A DNA stretch of 64,000 nt from JANQGH01 sp039177555 (GTDB lineage: Bacteria; Pseudomonadota; Alphaproteobacteria; DSM-16000; Inquilinaceae), in the NCBI GenBank assembly GCA_039177555.1, contig JBCDFV010000007.1, positions 73,951 to 137,950 on the forward strand, given 5' to 3'. This document shows, in pieces, positions 44,539 through 53,400 of this stretch (position 1 is its first letter; every line of letters begins with the position of its first letter). Below the pieces are notes generated by a model, which was not told where the DNA came from, ran no database searches, and was given only the letters and a program-made list of their open reading frames with translations. A program made the position numbers and the translations under genes.

Positions 44539-45290
44539 TTGAAGACGAAGCCCCCATTGACCGGCAGCACCTGTCCGGTCACGAAGCGGGCGGAGTCGGA
44601 GACCAGGAAGACGGCGGCGCCGACCACATCGTCCGGAAACTGCGCGCGCGGCATGGCCCGGCCGGTCTCATAGAGTTCGTGCCGGTGCTGGGGCACATAC
44701 TCCGTCGCCTCGACCCGGACCAGACCGGGCGCCAGCGCGTTCACCGCGATCTTCCTGTCCCCCAGTTCGCGGGCCAGCGACCTTGTCATGGCGATGATCG
44801 CGCCCTTGCTGGAGACATAGTGCAGCAGCCGGGGCGCCCCCCACAGCGCGGTGTCGGAGGCCAGATTGACGATGCCGCCGCCCGCGTCGTCGGTCATCAA
44901 CGGGGCAACCGCCCGCACCATCAGCCAGGTGCCGCGGACATTGACCCGCATGACCTTGTCCCAGGTCTCGATGTCGATTTCGTCATAGAGGCTGCCGCCG
45001 ATGCCCGTGGCGATCGCGGCGTTGTTGATCAGGCCATGGATCGGTCCGGCGATCTCGCCCAGCCAGTCGCCGAATTCGGTCACGCTTTCCGGGTCGCCGA
45101 TGTCCAGCGGATGAAAATCGGCCTTGTGCCCGTTCTCGCGCAGCGCACGCGCCACCTCGCGGCCGAGGTCATCGAGAATGTCCCCGATCAGCACATACGC
45201 GCCCTCCGCAGCGCACGCCTCGGCAAAGGCGCGCCCCAGGCCGCGACCGGCGCCGGTCACCACGACCGTCCTGTTGTCCAACTGGCCCAA
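44535..45290 (-). CDS. Short-chain dehydrogenase/reductase
   Basis: Classical SDR, 251 residues. The cofactor loop is VTGAGRGLGRAFAEA; NNAA is at the expected place. The catalytic Ser is in LASDTALWG, with Tyr and Lys in HYVSSKGAIIAMT. VTGQVLPVNGGFVF ends the protein. GDILDD after beta-2 (an acidic residue) suggests NAD preference. In an oxygenase operon it could oxidise a cis-dihydrodiol or an alcohol; substrate unknown. Confidence 0.9.
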   Translation of the reverse strand: MGQLDNRTVVVTGAGRGLGRAFAEACAAEGAYVLIGDILDDLGREVARALRENGHKADFHPLDIGDPESVTEFGDWLGEIAGPIHGLINNAAIATGIGGSLYDEIDIETWDKVMRVNVRGTWLMVRAVAPLMTDDAGGGIVNLASDTALWGAPRLLHYVSSKGAIIAMTRSLARELGDRKIAVNALAPGLVRVEATEYVPQHRHELYETGRAMPRAQFPDDVVGAAVFLVSDSARFVTGQVLPVNGGFVFN

Positions 45291-45302
45291 GCCGCCGATC
45301 CT

Positions 45303-45887
45303 TTAGCCGGCCTTGGCCGCCTGCTTCTTCCGCTCCGCCTTGGCGATGGCGATCGGGTGGTCGTCGGGATAGTCCGGCAGGTCCGGCACGTTGCGGCCCA
45401 GCATGACGCACATAAGCGCCTCTTCCTGGCTTTCGTTGCGCAGGCCGCGATAAATGCCGGGCGGCACGGAGATCACGTCGCGCTCGCCAAGCTCCGTCTC
45501 CCAGCTTTCGCCCTCATATTCGAAGAACAGGCGGACATGCCGTCCCTTCAGGATGAAGAACGCTTCCTCGACATCGTGATGAACATGCAGCGGGCCTTCA
45601 CAGCCGGCCGGCAGGATCATGGTCGAAAAGGTGAAATGCTCGGCCGGGATGGTGTTGGTATCGTTGCGCACGCCGGCCGCACCGGTGCCGATATAGCGCG
45701 TCTGCGCGCGCCGGTACTTCGGGTCGACCTCGGCCTGCCAGGACAGGGCGTTCCAGTCATAGGTCCGCTCTTCATAGCGGGCGACGCGGGTGGACAGCCA
45801 TTCGCCAAGCGACTTGCCGGCGGGCATTTTCCAGCTCGCGAAATCGGGGTTTTCCTGGCTGGGGATGGGAAGGTCGGCATCTTGCAT
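45303..45887 (-). CDS. Cupin-domain protein
   Basis: A 194-residue cupin. Motif 1 is GPLHVHHDVEEAFFILKGRHVRLFF (two His and a Glu metal ligands) and motif 2 is DVISVPPGIYRGLRNES. In motif 2 the usual His is replaced within PPGIYRGL. Could be a small dioxygenase, isomerase or sensor of pathway intermediates. Sits between the permease (3-base gap) and the SDR. Confidence 0.82.
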   Translation of the reverse strand: MQDADLPIPSQENPDFASWKMPAGKSLGEWLSTRVARYEERTYDWNALSWQAEVDPKYRRAQTRYIGTGAAGVRNDTNTIPAEHFTFSTMILPAGCEGPLHVHHDVEEAFFILKGRHVRLFFEYEGESWETELGERDVISVPPGIYRGLRNESQEEALMCVMLGRNVPDLPDYPDDHPIAIAKAERKKQAAKAG

Positions 45888-45890
45888 GGA

Positions 45891-46739
45891 TCAAAACTCC
45901 GGTCGGCGGTTCATGTAACGAAGGACCCGCCCCTCGACCACCACCACCGCCAGATAGACGATGATGCCGATCAAGGTCAGCAGGCTGATGGTGACGAAAA
46001 CGGCCGGCGTGTTGGCCTGGCCTTGGGCGAAGGTGAGCAGATAGCCCAGCCCGGTGTTGCCGCCGACCAGCTCGCCCACGACGACGCCGATGACGGCGAG
46101 CGTCGAGCCGATGCGCAAGCCGGCGAAGAAGGCGGGCATGGAGGCGGGCAGTTCGATCTTGGAAAAGATCTGCAGCCGGTTGGCCTTGAAGGAGCGCGCC
46201 AGGTCGACCTGTTGCTGGTCGACGGCGCGCACGGCGCCCAGCACGTTGATCAGCACCGGGAAGAAGACGATCAGAACGGCGACCAGGATCTTCGGCGTGA
46301 AGGTGTAGCCGAACCAGAGCACGAACAGCGGCGCGAACGCCACCTTCGGCGCGATCTGCAGGGCCAGGATGTAGGGCGACAGTACGATCTCGGCATTGCG
46401 CGAGATGCCCAAGAGATAGCCGCCGGCGGCCCCCAGCAGGCAGCCGATCACGAAGCCGACCACCACCAGGGTGAAGGTGATGAAGGTGTGATAGAGCAGC
46501 GCGCTGCGGTCGATCATCCACAGGAATTCCGCCCAGACATCAGACGCGGGCGGGATGATGAAGACCGGAATGCCTAGTGCGCCGGGCAGCCATTCCCAGC
46601 CAGCCAGGATCAGCACGGCCAGGCCCAGGCTGCCGGCGACCTTCAGGGAGGTTAAGGTCGCCCACAGCCTTTCGGCCCAGCCCCCGGACGCCGAGGCGCC
46701 CGCGCCGGTATCGGTCAGGTCGCTACTGGATACACTCAT
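45891..46739 (-). CDS. ABC transporter permease, nitrate/sulfonate/taurine (SsuC/TauC) type
   Basis: Inner-membrane permease, 282 residues from ATG 46739, which overlaps the binding-protein gene by 17 bases. About six transmembrane segments. The EAA loop is DLARSFKANRLQIFSKIELPASMPAFFAGLRIG, and the NTGLGYLL element follows, both typical of this family. It works with the SsuB-like ATPase and NMT1/THI5-like binding protein upstream. The ligand is probably an organic anion used by the downstream enzymes. Confidence 0.9.
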   Translation of the reverse strand: MSVSSSDLTDTGAGASASGGWAERLWATLTSLKVAGSLGLAVLILAGWEWLPGALGIPVFIIPPASDVWAEFLWMIDRSALLYHTFITFTLVVVGFVIGCLLGAAGGYLLGISRNAEIVLSPYILALQIAPKVAFAPLFVLWFGYTFTPKILVAVLIVFFPVLINVLGAVRAVDQQQVDLARSFKANRLQIFSKIELPASMPAFFAGLRIGSTLAVIGVVVGELVGGNTGLGYLLTFAQGQANTPAVFVTISLLTLIGIIVYLAVVVVEGRVLRYMNRRPEF

Positions 46740-47712
46740 TGGTGTAGAGATCTTCCACAGGTGTGGTCTGGCGGATGATGCCGGCGTCGAGATAGAAGTC
46801 CTGCACCGTGCCGATGCGGTCCGCGTCGGCCATGCCCAGCGTATCCTGGCCGGAATAGACCGTCTCGGCATAGGACTGCATGATCGGTAGCACGCTGTCC
46901 GGCTGCACCGGGAACTCGTTTTCTTCCATAAAGGCGATGAAGTCCGTCGCCGCGCTTTCCGGGTCGTTCATGATGTCTTCCACCGCCCGGCTGATCGCGC
47001 GCACCACGCCGCAGACCGCGTCCGGCTGATTGGCGATGCCGTCATCCGAGGCGATGATGGCCTGGGCCATGCTGGGGAAGATGTCGGTGGACGATAGGGT
47101 GACAAGGTCCACGCCTTGGGCGTCGGCCAGATAGATCCAGTCCGGCACGGCCGACATGGCGTCGACCTCGCCCTCGACGAAGAGCTGCCAGACACCCGCC
47201 GGCCCGTGCGCCTGGATATCGGCGTCGGACTGGCTCAACCCCTCCGTACCCATATTGCCGAGCAGGGAGTAGAAGGTCGTGTCCTGGAACGACTGCACGG
47301 AGATGGTGCGGCCCTCCAGATCGGCGAGCGAACTGATGTCGCGGTCGGCGCGCGCCACCACGGTGGTCAAGGCGCCGCCGCCGAGAACCGCGACCGACTT
47401 TACCGGCACGCCGTTGGGGCGGACGATGATCGAGGTGTCGCCGATACCGCCGCCGACCAGCGCGTTGCCGGCGCCAACCTGGGTCGCCACCTCCGCCCCG
47501 CCGCGCACGGTGATGAACTCGATATCCACGCCCTCGTCTTCGAAATAGCCGCGCGATTCGGCCAGGTTCATCGGCGCGAACGCGACGAGGAATTGGGGCG
47601 CGGGCAGCAGATAGGTGACGGGCGTCAGGTCTTGCGCGATTGCCGGGGCCGAAACCGCGATCGAGCCGCCCAGCAGCGCGGCGCTTAGGGTTCGCAGGGA
47701 AAGTGATGTCAT
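46723..47712 (-). CDS. ABC transporter substrate-binding protein, NMT1/THI5/SsuA-like
   Basis: Periplasmic binding protein, 329 residues. The signal peptide MTSLSLRTLSAALLGGSIAV is followed by SAPAIA and cleavage before QDLTPVTY. Type II periplasmic fold: FAPMNLAESRGYFEDEGVDIEF, GNALVGGGIGDTS, LADLEGRTISVQSF. Such proteins bind sulfonates, pyrimidine-like compounds or aromatic acids such as phthalate; the ligand is not predictable here. Confidence 0.9.
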   Translation of the reverse strand: MTSLSLRTLSAALLGGSIAVSAPAIAQDLTPVTYLLPAPQFLVAFAPMNLAESRGYFEDEGVDIEFITVRGGAEVATQVGAGNALVGGGIGDTSIIVRPNGVPVKSVAVLGGGALTTVVARADRDISSLADLEGRTISVQSFQDTTFYSLLGNMGTEGLSQSDADIQAHGPAGVWQLFVEGEVDAMSAVPDWIYLADAQGVDLVTLSSTDIFPSMAQAIIASDDGIANQPDAVCGVVRAISRAVEDIMNDPESAATDFIAFMEENEFPVQPDSVLPIMQSYAETVYSGQDTLGMADADRIGTVQDFYLDAGIIRQTTPVEDLYTNECIQ

Positions 47713-47728
47713 TGTTGAAGCCTCCTGT

Positions 47729-48610
47729 TTAGTGCGGCCTTTGCTTGGCCGTTTCCTGTCCCGGCGCGTCGCCGAGATGCAGCAGTTCCATCAAGCGCCG
47801 GGTGAAGCCGGCCATGCGCGGATGTTGGCGGCGGGCGAACGGCTCGTCCCGGTCGGGCAGATCGATGATGATTTCCTCGATGATCGTTCCGGGCCGGTTC
47901 GACATCACCAGCACCCTGTCGGACAGGGCCACCGCCTCTTCCAGATCATGGGTGATGAACAAAGCCGTCTTCTGGCGCGCGATCAGCGTCTGCGCCAAGT
48001 CCCGCTGCAAGATCATCTTGGTCTGGGCGTCCAGCGCCGAGAACGGCTCGTCCATCAGCAGCACGTCGGGGTCGTTGGCCAGGGTGCGGGCCAGGGCCGC
48101 CCGCTGGCGCATGCCGCCGGATATCTGGTGCGGGTAATAGTCGGCGAATTCGTCCAGCCGGTACTGGGCCAACAGTTCGTGTGCACGCGCGCGGCGTTCG
48201 GCCCGTGACACGCCTTGGATCTCCTGCCCGAACTCAACATTCTCGCGGATCGTGCGCCAGGGTAGCAGCAAATCCTTTTGCAGCATGAAGGCGACATGGC
48301 TGTTCGGGCCGTCGACCGGCTCGTCATCCACGGTGATGCGCCCCTTGGTCGGCCGATCGAGCCCGGAGGCCATGTTCAACAGCGTGCTCTTGCCACAACC
48401 GCTGGGGCCGATGATCGTCACGACCTCCTGGTCATGGCAGATCAGGCTGAGATCGCGCACCGCCGTGATCATCTGCTTGCGCTGGCGCCGGTTGCCGCGC
48501 TGAGGGAATTGCTTCGTGACTTGCTTAAAGGTCAGCCGCGTGGGCTCCGCCTCAGAATCCGGCACGGTGTCCGACCTGTCGCCCGAATCCGCCATCTGAA
48601 CGACGGTCAT
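47729..48610 (-). CDS. ABC transporter ATP-binding protein, SsuB/TauB-like
   Basis: ATPase of the import system, 293 residues. Walker A GPSGCGKSTLLNMASGLD, Q-loop FMLQKDLLLPWRTIREN, signature QISGGMRQRAALARTL, Walker B DVLLMDEPFSALD and H-loop FITHDLEEAVALSDRV are all intact. A 25-residue N-terminal extension precedes the domain. It is first in a nine-gene minus-strand operon ending with the ALDH, and carries the proposed operator 35 bases upstream. Confidence 0.93.
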   Translation of the reverse strand: MTVVQMADSGDRSDTVPDSEAEPTRLTFKQVTKQFPQRGNRRQRKQMITAVRDLSLICHDQEVVTIIGPSGCGKSTLLNMASGLDRPTKGRITVDDEPVDGPNSHVAFMLQKDLLLPWRTIRENVEFGQEIQGVSRAERRARAHELLAQYRLDEFADYYPHQISGGMRQRAALARTLANDPDVLLMDEPFSALDAQTKMILQRDLAQTLIARQKTALFITHDLEEAVALSDRVLVMSNRPGTIIEEIIIDLPDRDEPFARRQHPRMAGFTRRLMELLHLGDAPGQETAKQRPH

Positions 48611-48644
48611 GACGGGACCTTGCCGCTAGTGCCAACCCAGCGGT

Positions 48645-48683
48645 CTGTTCCAAATATGGAACGATAGACTATCATTGGAACAG
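48645..48683. promoter_or_regulatory. Operator upstream of the second island's transport/catabolic operon
   Basis: GTTCCA (48647-48652), N4, TGGAAC (48657-48662), N13, TGGAAC (48676-48681). The outer arms CTGTTCCAA (48645-48653) and TTGGAACAG (48675-48683) also form a perfect 9-bp inverted repeat, and GATAG-A-CTATC (48663-48673) sits in the middle. The same three-part spacing occurs at 53401-53435. Likely bound by the IclR protein encoded at 50894-51712. Confidence 0.7.
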
Positions 48684-48730
48684 TCTAGTGCAGCGCGCGG
48701 CTGAGTCAAGCTGAAGGGCGCGATTCGGGG

Positions 48731-49942
48731 TCATGACTTCAGCAGCGATTTGAGCGGGACGGACGGATCGGCCAGTTGATCGGCCGTGACCGGAATGCCC
48801 CGCGTGATCAGGCGCGTCGCAACGCGGATGGCGATCGGGTTGTTGCAGGCGTGAACGCCGACCAGGGCGCCGTCGACCAGGTAGAAGCAAGTGTGATCAC
48901 CGTCGCCATCGCGAACGATCGTGGTCGCATTGTCGGGCGGCGTGCCGAGGATCTGGATGTTGGTGCCGTGCTGGTCGGACCAGAACCAGGGGATGTCTTC
49001 CGCCGGGCGGTCGAGGTCCAGCAGGGCATGGCCAACCGCGATGCCTTCGTTCTGGGCGTTGGCCCAGCTTTCCAGGCGCCGGTGGTGGCCCGCCAGATCG
49101 CTGTAGCGGTGGGCGACGTCCCCGACCGCGAAGATCGACGGATCGTCGGTTCGGCCGTGCGCGTCGACGACGATGCCGTTGTCGATGGCCAGGCCGGCCG
49201 CTTCGGCCAACTCCACATTCGGCACGATCCCGATGCCGATCAGAAGCGCGTCGGTTTCCAGCGTGCGCCCATCGGACAGCGTGCAAACGATGCCGGCGTC
49301 GCGCTCGTCCAGTGCGGTTACACTGGTATCTAGGCGAACGTCGACGCCATTGGCACGGTGGAGGTCGAGCAGATAGGCGCTCAGCAATTCGCTGGCAGCG
49401 CGCGAGCATAGGCGCGGCGCGGCTTCGATTACCGTGACCTCGCAGCCCAGCTTGCGGGCGGTCGCCGCGACCTCAAGCCCGATCCAACCACCGCCAATGA
49501 TCGTCAGGTGGCCGCCATCCCGCAGGGTCGCGCGCAGGGCGTTTGCATCGGCCAAGTCGCGCAGCGTGTGGACACGGCCCGCGACCGCCTCCGGCATGGG
49601 CAGCGTGCGCGGCCGCCCGCCCGTCGCCAGGACCAGCCAGTCATACGGGATCGCGCCATCGTCCAGCAGAACCTGCTTCCGCGGCCGGTCAATGGATCGG
49701 ACCGTTTGGTTGGGCCGAAAGTCGATGTCCAGCCCGTCGAACACGTCGTGTGCGAACAGGTGGACGCTGTCGTCCGCCGCCTCGCCGGCCAGTACGGCCG
49801 TGGAGAGCGGCGGCCGTTCGTAGGGCCGGTGGGGTTCGTCGCCGATCAAGGTCAGCGCGCCGCCATAGCCCTTGTCGCGCAGCGTCTTGGCGACCCAGCC
49901 GCCGGCCTGGCCAGCGCCGACGATGACGATGGGCCCAGTCAC
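48731..49942 (-). CDS. FAD-dependent ferredoxin reductase (Rieske oxygenase reductase type)
   Basis: Flavoprotein that passes electrons from NAD(P)H to the Rieske ferredoxin. It has 403 residues from GTG 49942; the open frame continues upstream antiframe to the next gene but has no family similarity there. FAD loop IVIVGAGQAGGWVAKTL, NAD loop LTIIGGGWIGLEVAATARKLG, and C-terminal FAD motif DPSIFAVGDVAH are present, with the reductase-type IPWFWSDQHGTNIQILG. This is the BphA4/putidaredoxin-reductase family. It is last in the ferredoxin-oxygenase transcript. Confidence 0.93.
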   Translation of the reverse strand: MTGPIVIVGAGQAGGWVAKTLRDKGYGGALTLIGDEPHRPYERPPLSTAVLAGEAADDSVHLFAHDVFDGLDIDFRPNQTVRSIDRPRKQVLLDDGAIPYDWLVLATGGRPRTLPMPEAVAGRVHTLRDLADANALRATLRDGGHLTIIGGGWIGLEVAATARKLGCEVTVIEAAPRLCSRAASELLSAYLLDLHRANGVDVRLDTSVTALDERDAGIVCTLSDGRTLETDALLIGIGIVPNVELAEAAGLAIDNGIVVDAHGRTDDPSIFAVGDVAHRYSDLAGHHRRLESWANAQNEGIAVGHALLDLDRPAEDIPWFWSDQHGTNIQILGTPPDNATTIVRDGDGDHTCFYLVDGALVGVHACNNPIAIRVATRLITRGIPVTADQLADPSVPLKSLLKS

Positions 49943-49955
49943 GGCAAAGCCCTGC

Positions 49956-50879
49956 TCACTTGGCCTTTTGCCGGCGGGTTTCGCCGTCGATACCGCCGGC
50001 CACGGCCCATTCGGCGAAGTTGGCGGTGCTGCGCTGCCACTCCTGCGGCTGCCAGGCGTCGGTGCAGTAGTCCTCGTTGGCGTAATACTCCGCCAAGGCG
50101 CCGCAGGGGTTGTGGAAGTACCAGAAATAGGCCGACGAGATCGGGTGCCGGCCGGGGCCGATCTGGGTCGGCCAGCCCTTGCCGCTGACATAGACGCCGC
50201 CGCCGAAGACCTCATGGATATCGCGCACGGTGAAGGCGACATGGTTCAGGCCGCGCTTCTTGTCCGGGGTCTGCAGCAAGAACAGATTGTGGTGCCCGCC
50301 CTCCGCCTTGCAGCGCAGGAAATAGCCGGCCTTCGGATAGCTGTCGGAAACGCGGAAGCCCAGCACGTCCGTGTAGAACGCCAGCGTTGCTTCGATATCA
50401 GCGGTGAAAAACACCACATGGCCGATCGAGATCGGGTGCGCCCGTTCGTAGACCGGGCTGCGTTCGTCGATGCGGGCGACATTGCCGGCCGTGTTCGTCG
50501 GTGAGCCGCCGACCTGAGGGTCGTGGCGCCGGCTTACCTGCAACTTCAGGCCCATGCCGTTGGGGTCGGCAACCGACACCCAGTCGTCGCCCTCGCCGAA
50601 GTCCGGCCGATCGCGAAGCGCGTCGCGGGCCTCCGCCAGTGCGGCCTCATCCGCCAAACCCCACACGACTTGGCGCAAGGTCGGCCCGTCCTCGAAGGCG
50701 GGAGGCAGGTCGGCGGCATCGATGGGGCGCACGCGCACTTCGCCGCCATCCAACGTCGTCCAGACCTTGGCGTCGGCCTGATCGGCTGCGCGGGCCAGGC
50801 CCCAATCGTCCAGAAAGCGTTCGCATTCCGGGATGTCGGTTACCCCGAAGGTGACACCGTCGATGCCGGTGAAGCGCAT
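49956..50879 (-). CDS. Two-domain extradiol-type dioxygenase (VOC superfamily)
   Basis: A 307-residue type I extradiol dioxygenase-like protein with two VOC modules. The C-terminal module retains the Fe(II) 2-His-1-carboxylate set: His154 in ISIGHVVFFT, His213 in GLNHVAFTV and Glu264 in CGALAEYYAN, with GPGRHPISSAYFWYF before the last ligand. The N-terminal module (1-118) lacks metal ligands, as usual. It probably cleaves a catecholic product of the Rieske oxygenase. Confidence 0.88.
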   Translation of the reverse strand: MRFTGIDGVTFGVTDIPECERFLDDWGLARAADQADAKVWTTLDGGEVRVRPIDAADLPPAFEDGPTLRQVVWGLADEAALAEARDALRDRPDFGEGDDWVSVADPNGMGLKLQVSRRHDPQVGGSPTNTAGNVARIDERSPVYERAHPISIGHVVFFTADIEATLAFYTDVLGFRVSDSYPKAGYFLRCKAEGGHHNLFLLQTPDKKRGLNHVAFTVRDIHEVFGGGVYVSGKGWPTQIGPGRHPISSAYFWYFHNPCGALAEYYANEDYCTDAWQPQEWQRSTANFAEWAVAGGIDGETRRQKAK

Positions 50880-50893
50880 GGTGGATCTCCTGA

Positions 50894-51712
50894 CTATCCG
50901 GCGTGCGGCATGGGTTCGCGCGCCAGCGCGCGGTGATAGCGCAGCGAGCGCGATAAGGCGGTTCCCGCCCTCACGACCTGGTCGACCAGCGCGTTGAAGG
51001 CCGGGTCGGACGAGGGCGCGCCCCGCAACGTCACGTTTACGGCACCGACGGACAGGCCGGTCTGGTCGCGCACCGGTGCCGCGATCGTTGAAATGCCTTG
51101 CTCAAAGAACGAATCGCTAACCGCGTAGCCGCGCTTGGCGTCGAGCACCAGCATGGCGGCCAGCGCATCGACGGTCCGGGGCGTCTGTTCGGTGAAGGCC
51201 GACATGTCCTGGCCGTCGAACAGCTGGTCCAGCTCATCCTTCGGCATGTCGATCAGGCTCATCCGGCCAAGCACGGTGCCGTGCATGGGCAGGCGCGTGC
51301 CGATCTGCAGGGCGCTGGCAAAGGGCGACTTGCCTTGCGCCTTTTGCACCACGACGACGTCGACGCCGTCGCGCAGCACCAAGTGGCTGGCCAAGCCTGT
51401 CTGATCGCTCAACTGGTCCAGAACCGGGCGGCCAAGCTCGCTGATGTCCAGCGACGCCAAACACTCAAAGCCGAGGCTGAGGATCGCCAGGCCGGGACGG
51501 AACGACGAGCCGCCCTCTAGCCGTTCCAAGAGCCCGAGATGCTCCAAGGCCTGAACCAGGCGGTAGACGGTCGTGCGCGGCAGGCCAAGCTCGCGGGCGA
51601 TTTCCGGCGGGGCAATGCTGCGCCGTCCGGCGTTGAACATTTGCAGGATGCGGATGCCGCGTTCCAGCCCCGGTACGGGATAGGCCGGTTCGGATTTGCG
51701 CTCCGCCGTCAT
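50894..51712 (-). CDS. IclR-family transcriptional regulator
   Basis: A 272-residue regulator. The N-terminal winged helix is VPGLERGIRILQMFN, IAPPEIARELGLPRTTVYRLVQALEHLGLLER. The C-terminal effector domain has SHLVLRDGVDVVVVQKAQGKSP, RLPMHGTVLGR, and GYAVSDSFFEQGISTIAAPVRD. The ATG overlaps the oxygenase stop (ATGA), so it is translated with the oxygenase genes and would autoregulate through the operator at 53401-53435. Confidence 0.93.
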   Translation of the reverse strand: MTAERKSEPAYPVPGLERGIRILQMFNAGRRSIAPPEIARELGLPRTTVYRLVQALEHLGLLERLEGGSSFRPGLAILSLGFECLASLDISELGRPVLDQLSDQTGLASHLVLRDGVDVVVVQKAQGKSPFASALQIGTRLPMHGTVLGRMSLIDMPKDELDQLFDGQDMSAFTEQTPRTVDALAAMLVLDAKRGYAVSDSFFEQGISTIAAPVRDQTGLSVGAVNVTLRGAPSSDPAFNALVDQVVRAGTALSRSLRYHRALAREPMPHAG

Positions 51713-52752
51713 TCGGCCGCCTCGGCGGGGGCGGCGTCGTTCAGCGCCGCGACCTGGCTGCGCGCCTGCTTTTCCATGACCCGGCGCAGCCGGCTCAAGC
51801 CGACATCGTGCTGGTAGAGGAACTCATGGCCGCGCGCATCCGGTGCCATGCGCTCCAGAACCACGCGGTCCTGCTCCAGCACCGCCCAATGCAATCCTTC
51901 CAGCCGATTGCGGTACAAGAAGCGCCAGACGTCCCGTTGCCAGCCCTGGACCTTGCGCACACGCCAGAAGAAGACCTGGGTGTGGTTTTCGTCCATCGGC
52001 GTGGCGAAGCCGATGATGTAGAACGAGCCGCCGGGCCCGTGCTGCTTGCGGTACGGGATCGACAGGCGCAGCCAGATCGCGCCGCTTTCGCCGTACTCCA
52101 CCCAGTCGAAATTGACGTCCTTCTGGCCCGTCTTTTCGAAGATGAAGCCGGTATCGGTTTTGCGGATCCGCATGTCCGCCTGCTTGTCGCCGAAGGCCAT
52201 GGAGTGCGATTGGGCGTGCAGATAGGCGCCGTGCATCGGGTCCATGACATTGTCGACCGCATAGCGGTAGTTGCACTTCCAGATCGCGGTGCAGAGGAAG
52301 GCGCTGTAGTCGTCCGATGTCAGCTGTTCGGGCAGATCCAGCGCCGGCGGTTCGGCATGCAGCGCGTCGCCGAAGTAGAGAAAGATGGCGTCGTTGCGCT
52401 CTTCGGCCGGATAGGACTTCACGCAAGGCTGACCGACCAGAGGGCTATCCTTCACCGCCGGCACGTCGACCACCGTACCGCCGCCATCGACCTCGACCCC
52501 GTGATACCAGCAGGCCAGCCGGTCGCCCAAATTCCAGCCCATGGACAGCCGGGCGCCGCGATGGGGGCAGCGATCCTCGATGGCGTGGACCTGCCCGTCC
52601 GCGTCGCGCCAGACCACGATGTTCTGGGACAGGCGCGTGATGCCGACGGGCGCGCCCTGCACCGCCCAGCTTGGCAGCACTGGATGCCACAGGTTCAAGA
52701 GACCCTTGTTCAACCTGTCCTCGGCCAGGGCCTCAAGCGTGTCAGTCATCAT
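51709..52752 (-). CDS. Rieske non-heme iron oxygenase, alpha subunit
   Basis: Terminal oxygenase that hydroxylates an aromatic or similar ring. It has 347 residues. The Rieske cluster ligands are Cys62 and His64 (CPHRGARLS) and Cys81 and His84 (CWYHG). The catalytic iron motif is DNVMDPMHGAYLH, with bridging Asp171 and ligands His174 and His179. No beta subunit gene is present, so an alpha-3 (phthalate-dioxygenase/vanillate-demethylase-like) enzyme is likely. Electrons come from the Rieske ferredoxin and FAD reductase in the same transcript. Start may also be 52749. Confidence 0.93.
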   Translation of the reverse strand: MMTDTLEALAEDRLNKGLLNLWHPVLPSWAVQGAPVGITRLSQNIVVWRDADGQVHAIEDRCPHRGARLSMGWNLGDRLACWYHGVEVDGGGTVVDVPAVKDSPLVGQPCVKSYPAEERNDAIFLYFGDALHAEPPALDLPEQLTSDDYSAFLCTAIWKCNYRYAVDNVMDPMHGAYLHAQSHSMAFGDKQADMRIRKTDTGFIFEKTGQKDVNFDWVEYGESGAIWLRLSIPYRKQHGPGGSFYIIGFATPMDENHTQVFFWRVRKVQGWQRDVWRFLYRNRLEGLHWAVLEQDRVVLERMAPDARGHEFLYQHDVGLSRLRRVMEKQARSQVAALNDAAPAEAAE

Positions 52753-52770
52753 CGTCCTGTCTCCCCCTGC

Positions 52771-53067
52771 CTAGTAGCCCAGCCGGGCCATTTCGGTCTT
52801 GAACAGCTCCTCGGTCCATGGCGTGCCCTCGGGCGACATGACCCCCAGAGCATTGATGCGCGCGACGAGCGGTGCCAGGTCGTAATGCCCCTCGCCGAAC
52901 GCCGTTTCGATCGCGTCGCCGAGCGCGTTTTCATAGGCCGAGGGCGGTGCCGCCCGGGTTTGCCAGACGATGTTCTCTGCCTCGGCCGGAATCTCGACCT
53001 GGCCCTTGCCGGCGACCTTGTTCGGGGTCGGCGCGGCCCAGCTTTTCAGGTGCGGGTTGTGGTCCAT
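52771..53067 (-). CDS. Small protein of oxygenase clusters, function unknown
   Basis: A 98-residue acidic protein without membrane or signal segments. The C-terminal half (LVARINALGVMSPEGTPWTEELFKTEMARLG) resembles the recombinase-like helix-turn-helix annotation that small proteins next to Rieske oxygenases often receive. It lies between the ferredoxin (14-base gap) and the oxygenase alpha subunit (18-base gap). Could be a structural helper of the oxygenase or a small regulator; nothing shows which. Confidence 0.7.
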   Translation of the reverse strand: MDHNPHLKSWAAPTPNKVAGKGQVEIPAEAENIVWQTRAAPPSAYENALGDAIETAFGEGHYDLAPLVARINALGVMSPEGTPWTEELFKTEMARLGY

Positions 53068-53081
53068 GGCAATTGGCCCTC

Positions 53082-53384
53082 CTAAACCTCGATCATGATG
53101 CGGCCGTTTTCCTCGCGCACCGGAAAGGTGACCAGATCACGTTCGCCCGGCTCGGCCAGGCATTTGCCGCTGGGGATGTGGAACAGGGCGCCGTGCAAGG
53201 GGCATTCGACCTCTTCGCCCTCGACAAAGCCCATGCTCAGCAACGCGTAGGCGTGCGGACAGATGTCTTCCATGGCGTAGAGCTTTTCGCCCACGCGATA
53301 GACGCCGATTTCCTGGTCGGCGACCTTCACCGATATCGGTTCTTCTTCCGCAACCTCGTCCGCCGCCCCGACATCGTGCCACAT
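53082..53384 (-). CDS. Rieske-type [2Fe-2S] ferredoxin
   Basis: Electron carrier between the FAD reductase and the oxygenase. The ATG at 53384 (MWHDVGAADEVAEEE) is chosen because GGAGG stands 6 bases upstream, giving 100 residues, the usual size. Cluster ligands are in DICPHAYALLSMG and VECPLHGALFHIPSGK. Earlier in-frame starts at 53396 and 53468 would run into the operator. First gene of the oxygenase transcript, divergent from the paaF-like gene. Confidence 0.93.
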   Translation of the reverse strand: MWHDVGAADEVAEEEPISVKVADQEIGVYRVGEKLYAMEDICPHAYALLSMGFVEGEEVECPLHGALFHIPSGKCLAEPGERDLVTFPVREENGRIMIEV

Positions 53385-53400
53385 GCCGGCCTCCATATTT

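Noticed and set aside
44679..46577. A 632-codon plus-strand frame
   Set aside because: Antisense to the SDR, cupin and permease genes. Its His/Asp/Gln-rich product is typical of an antisense shadow.
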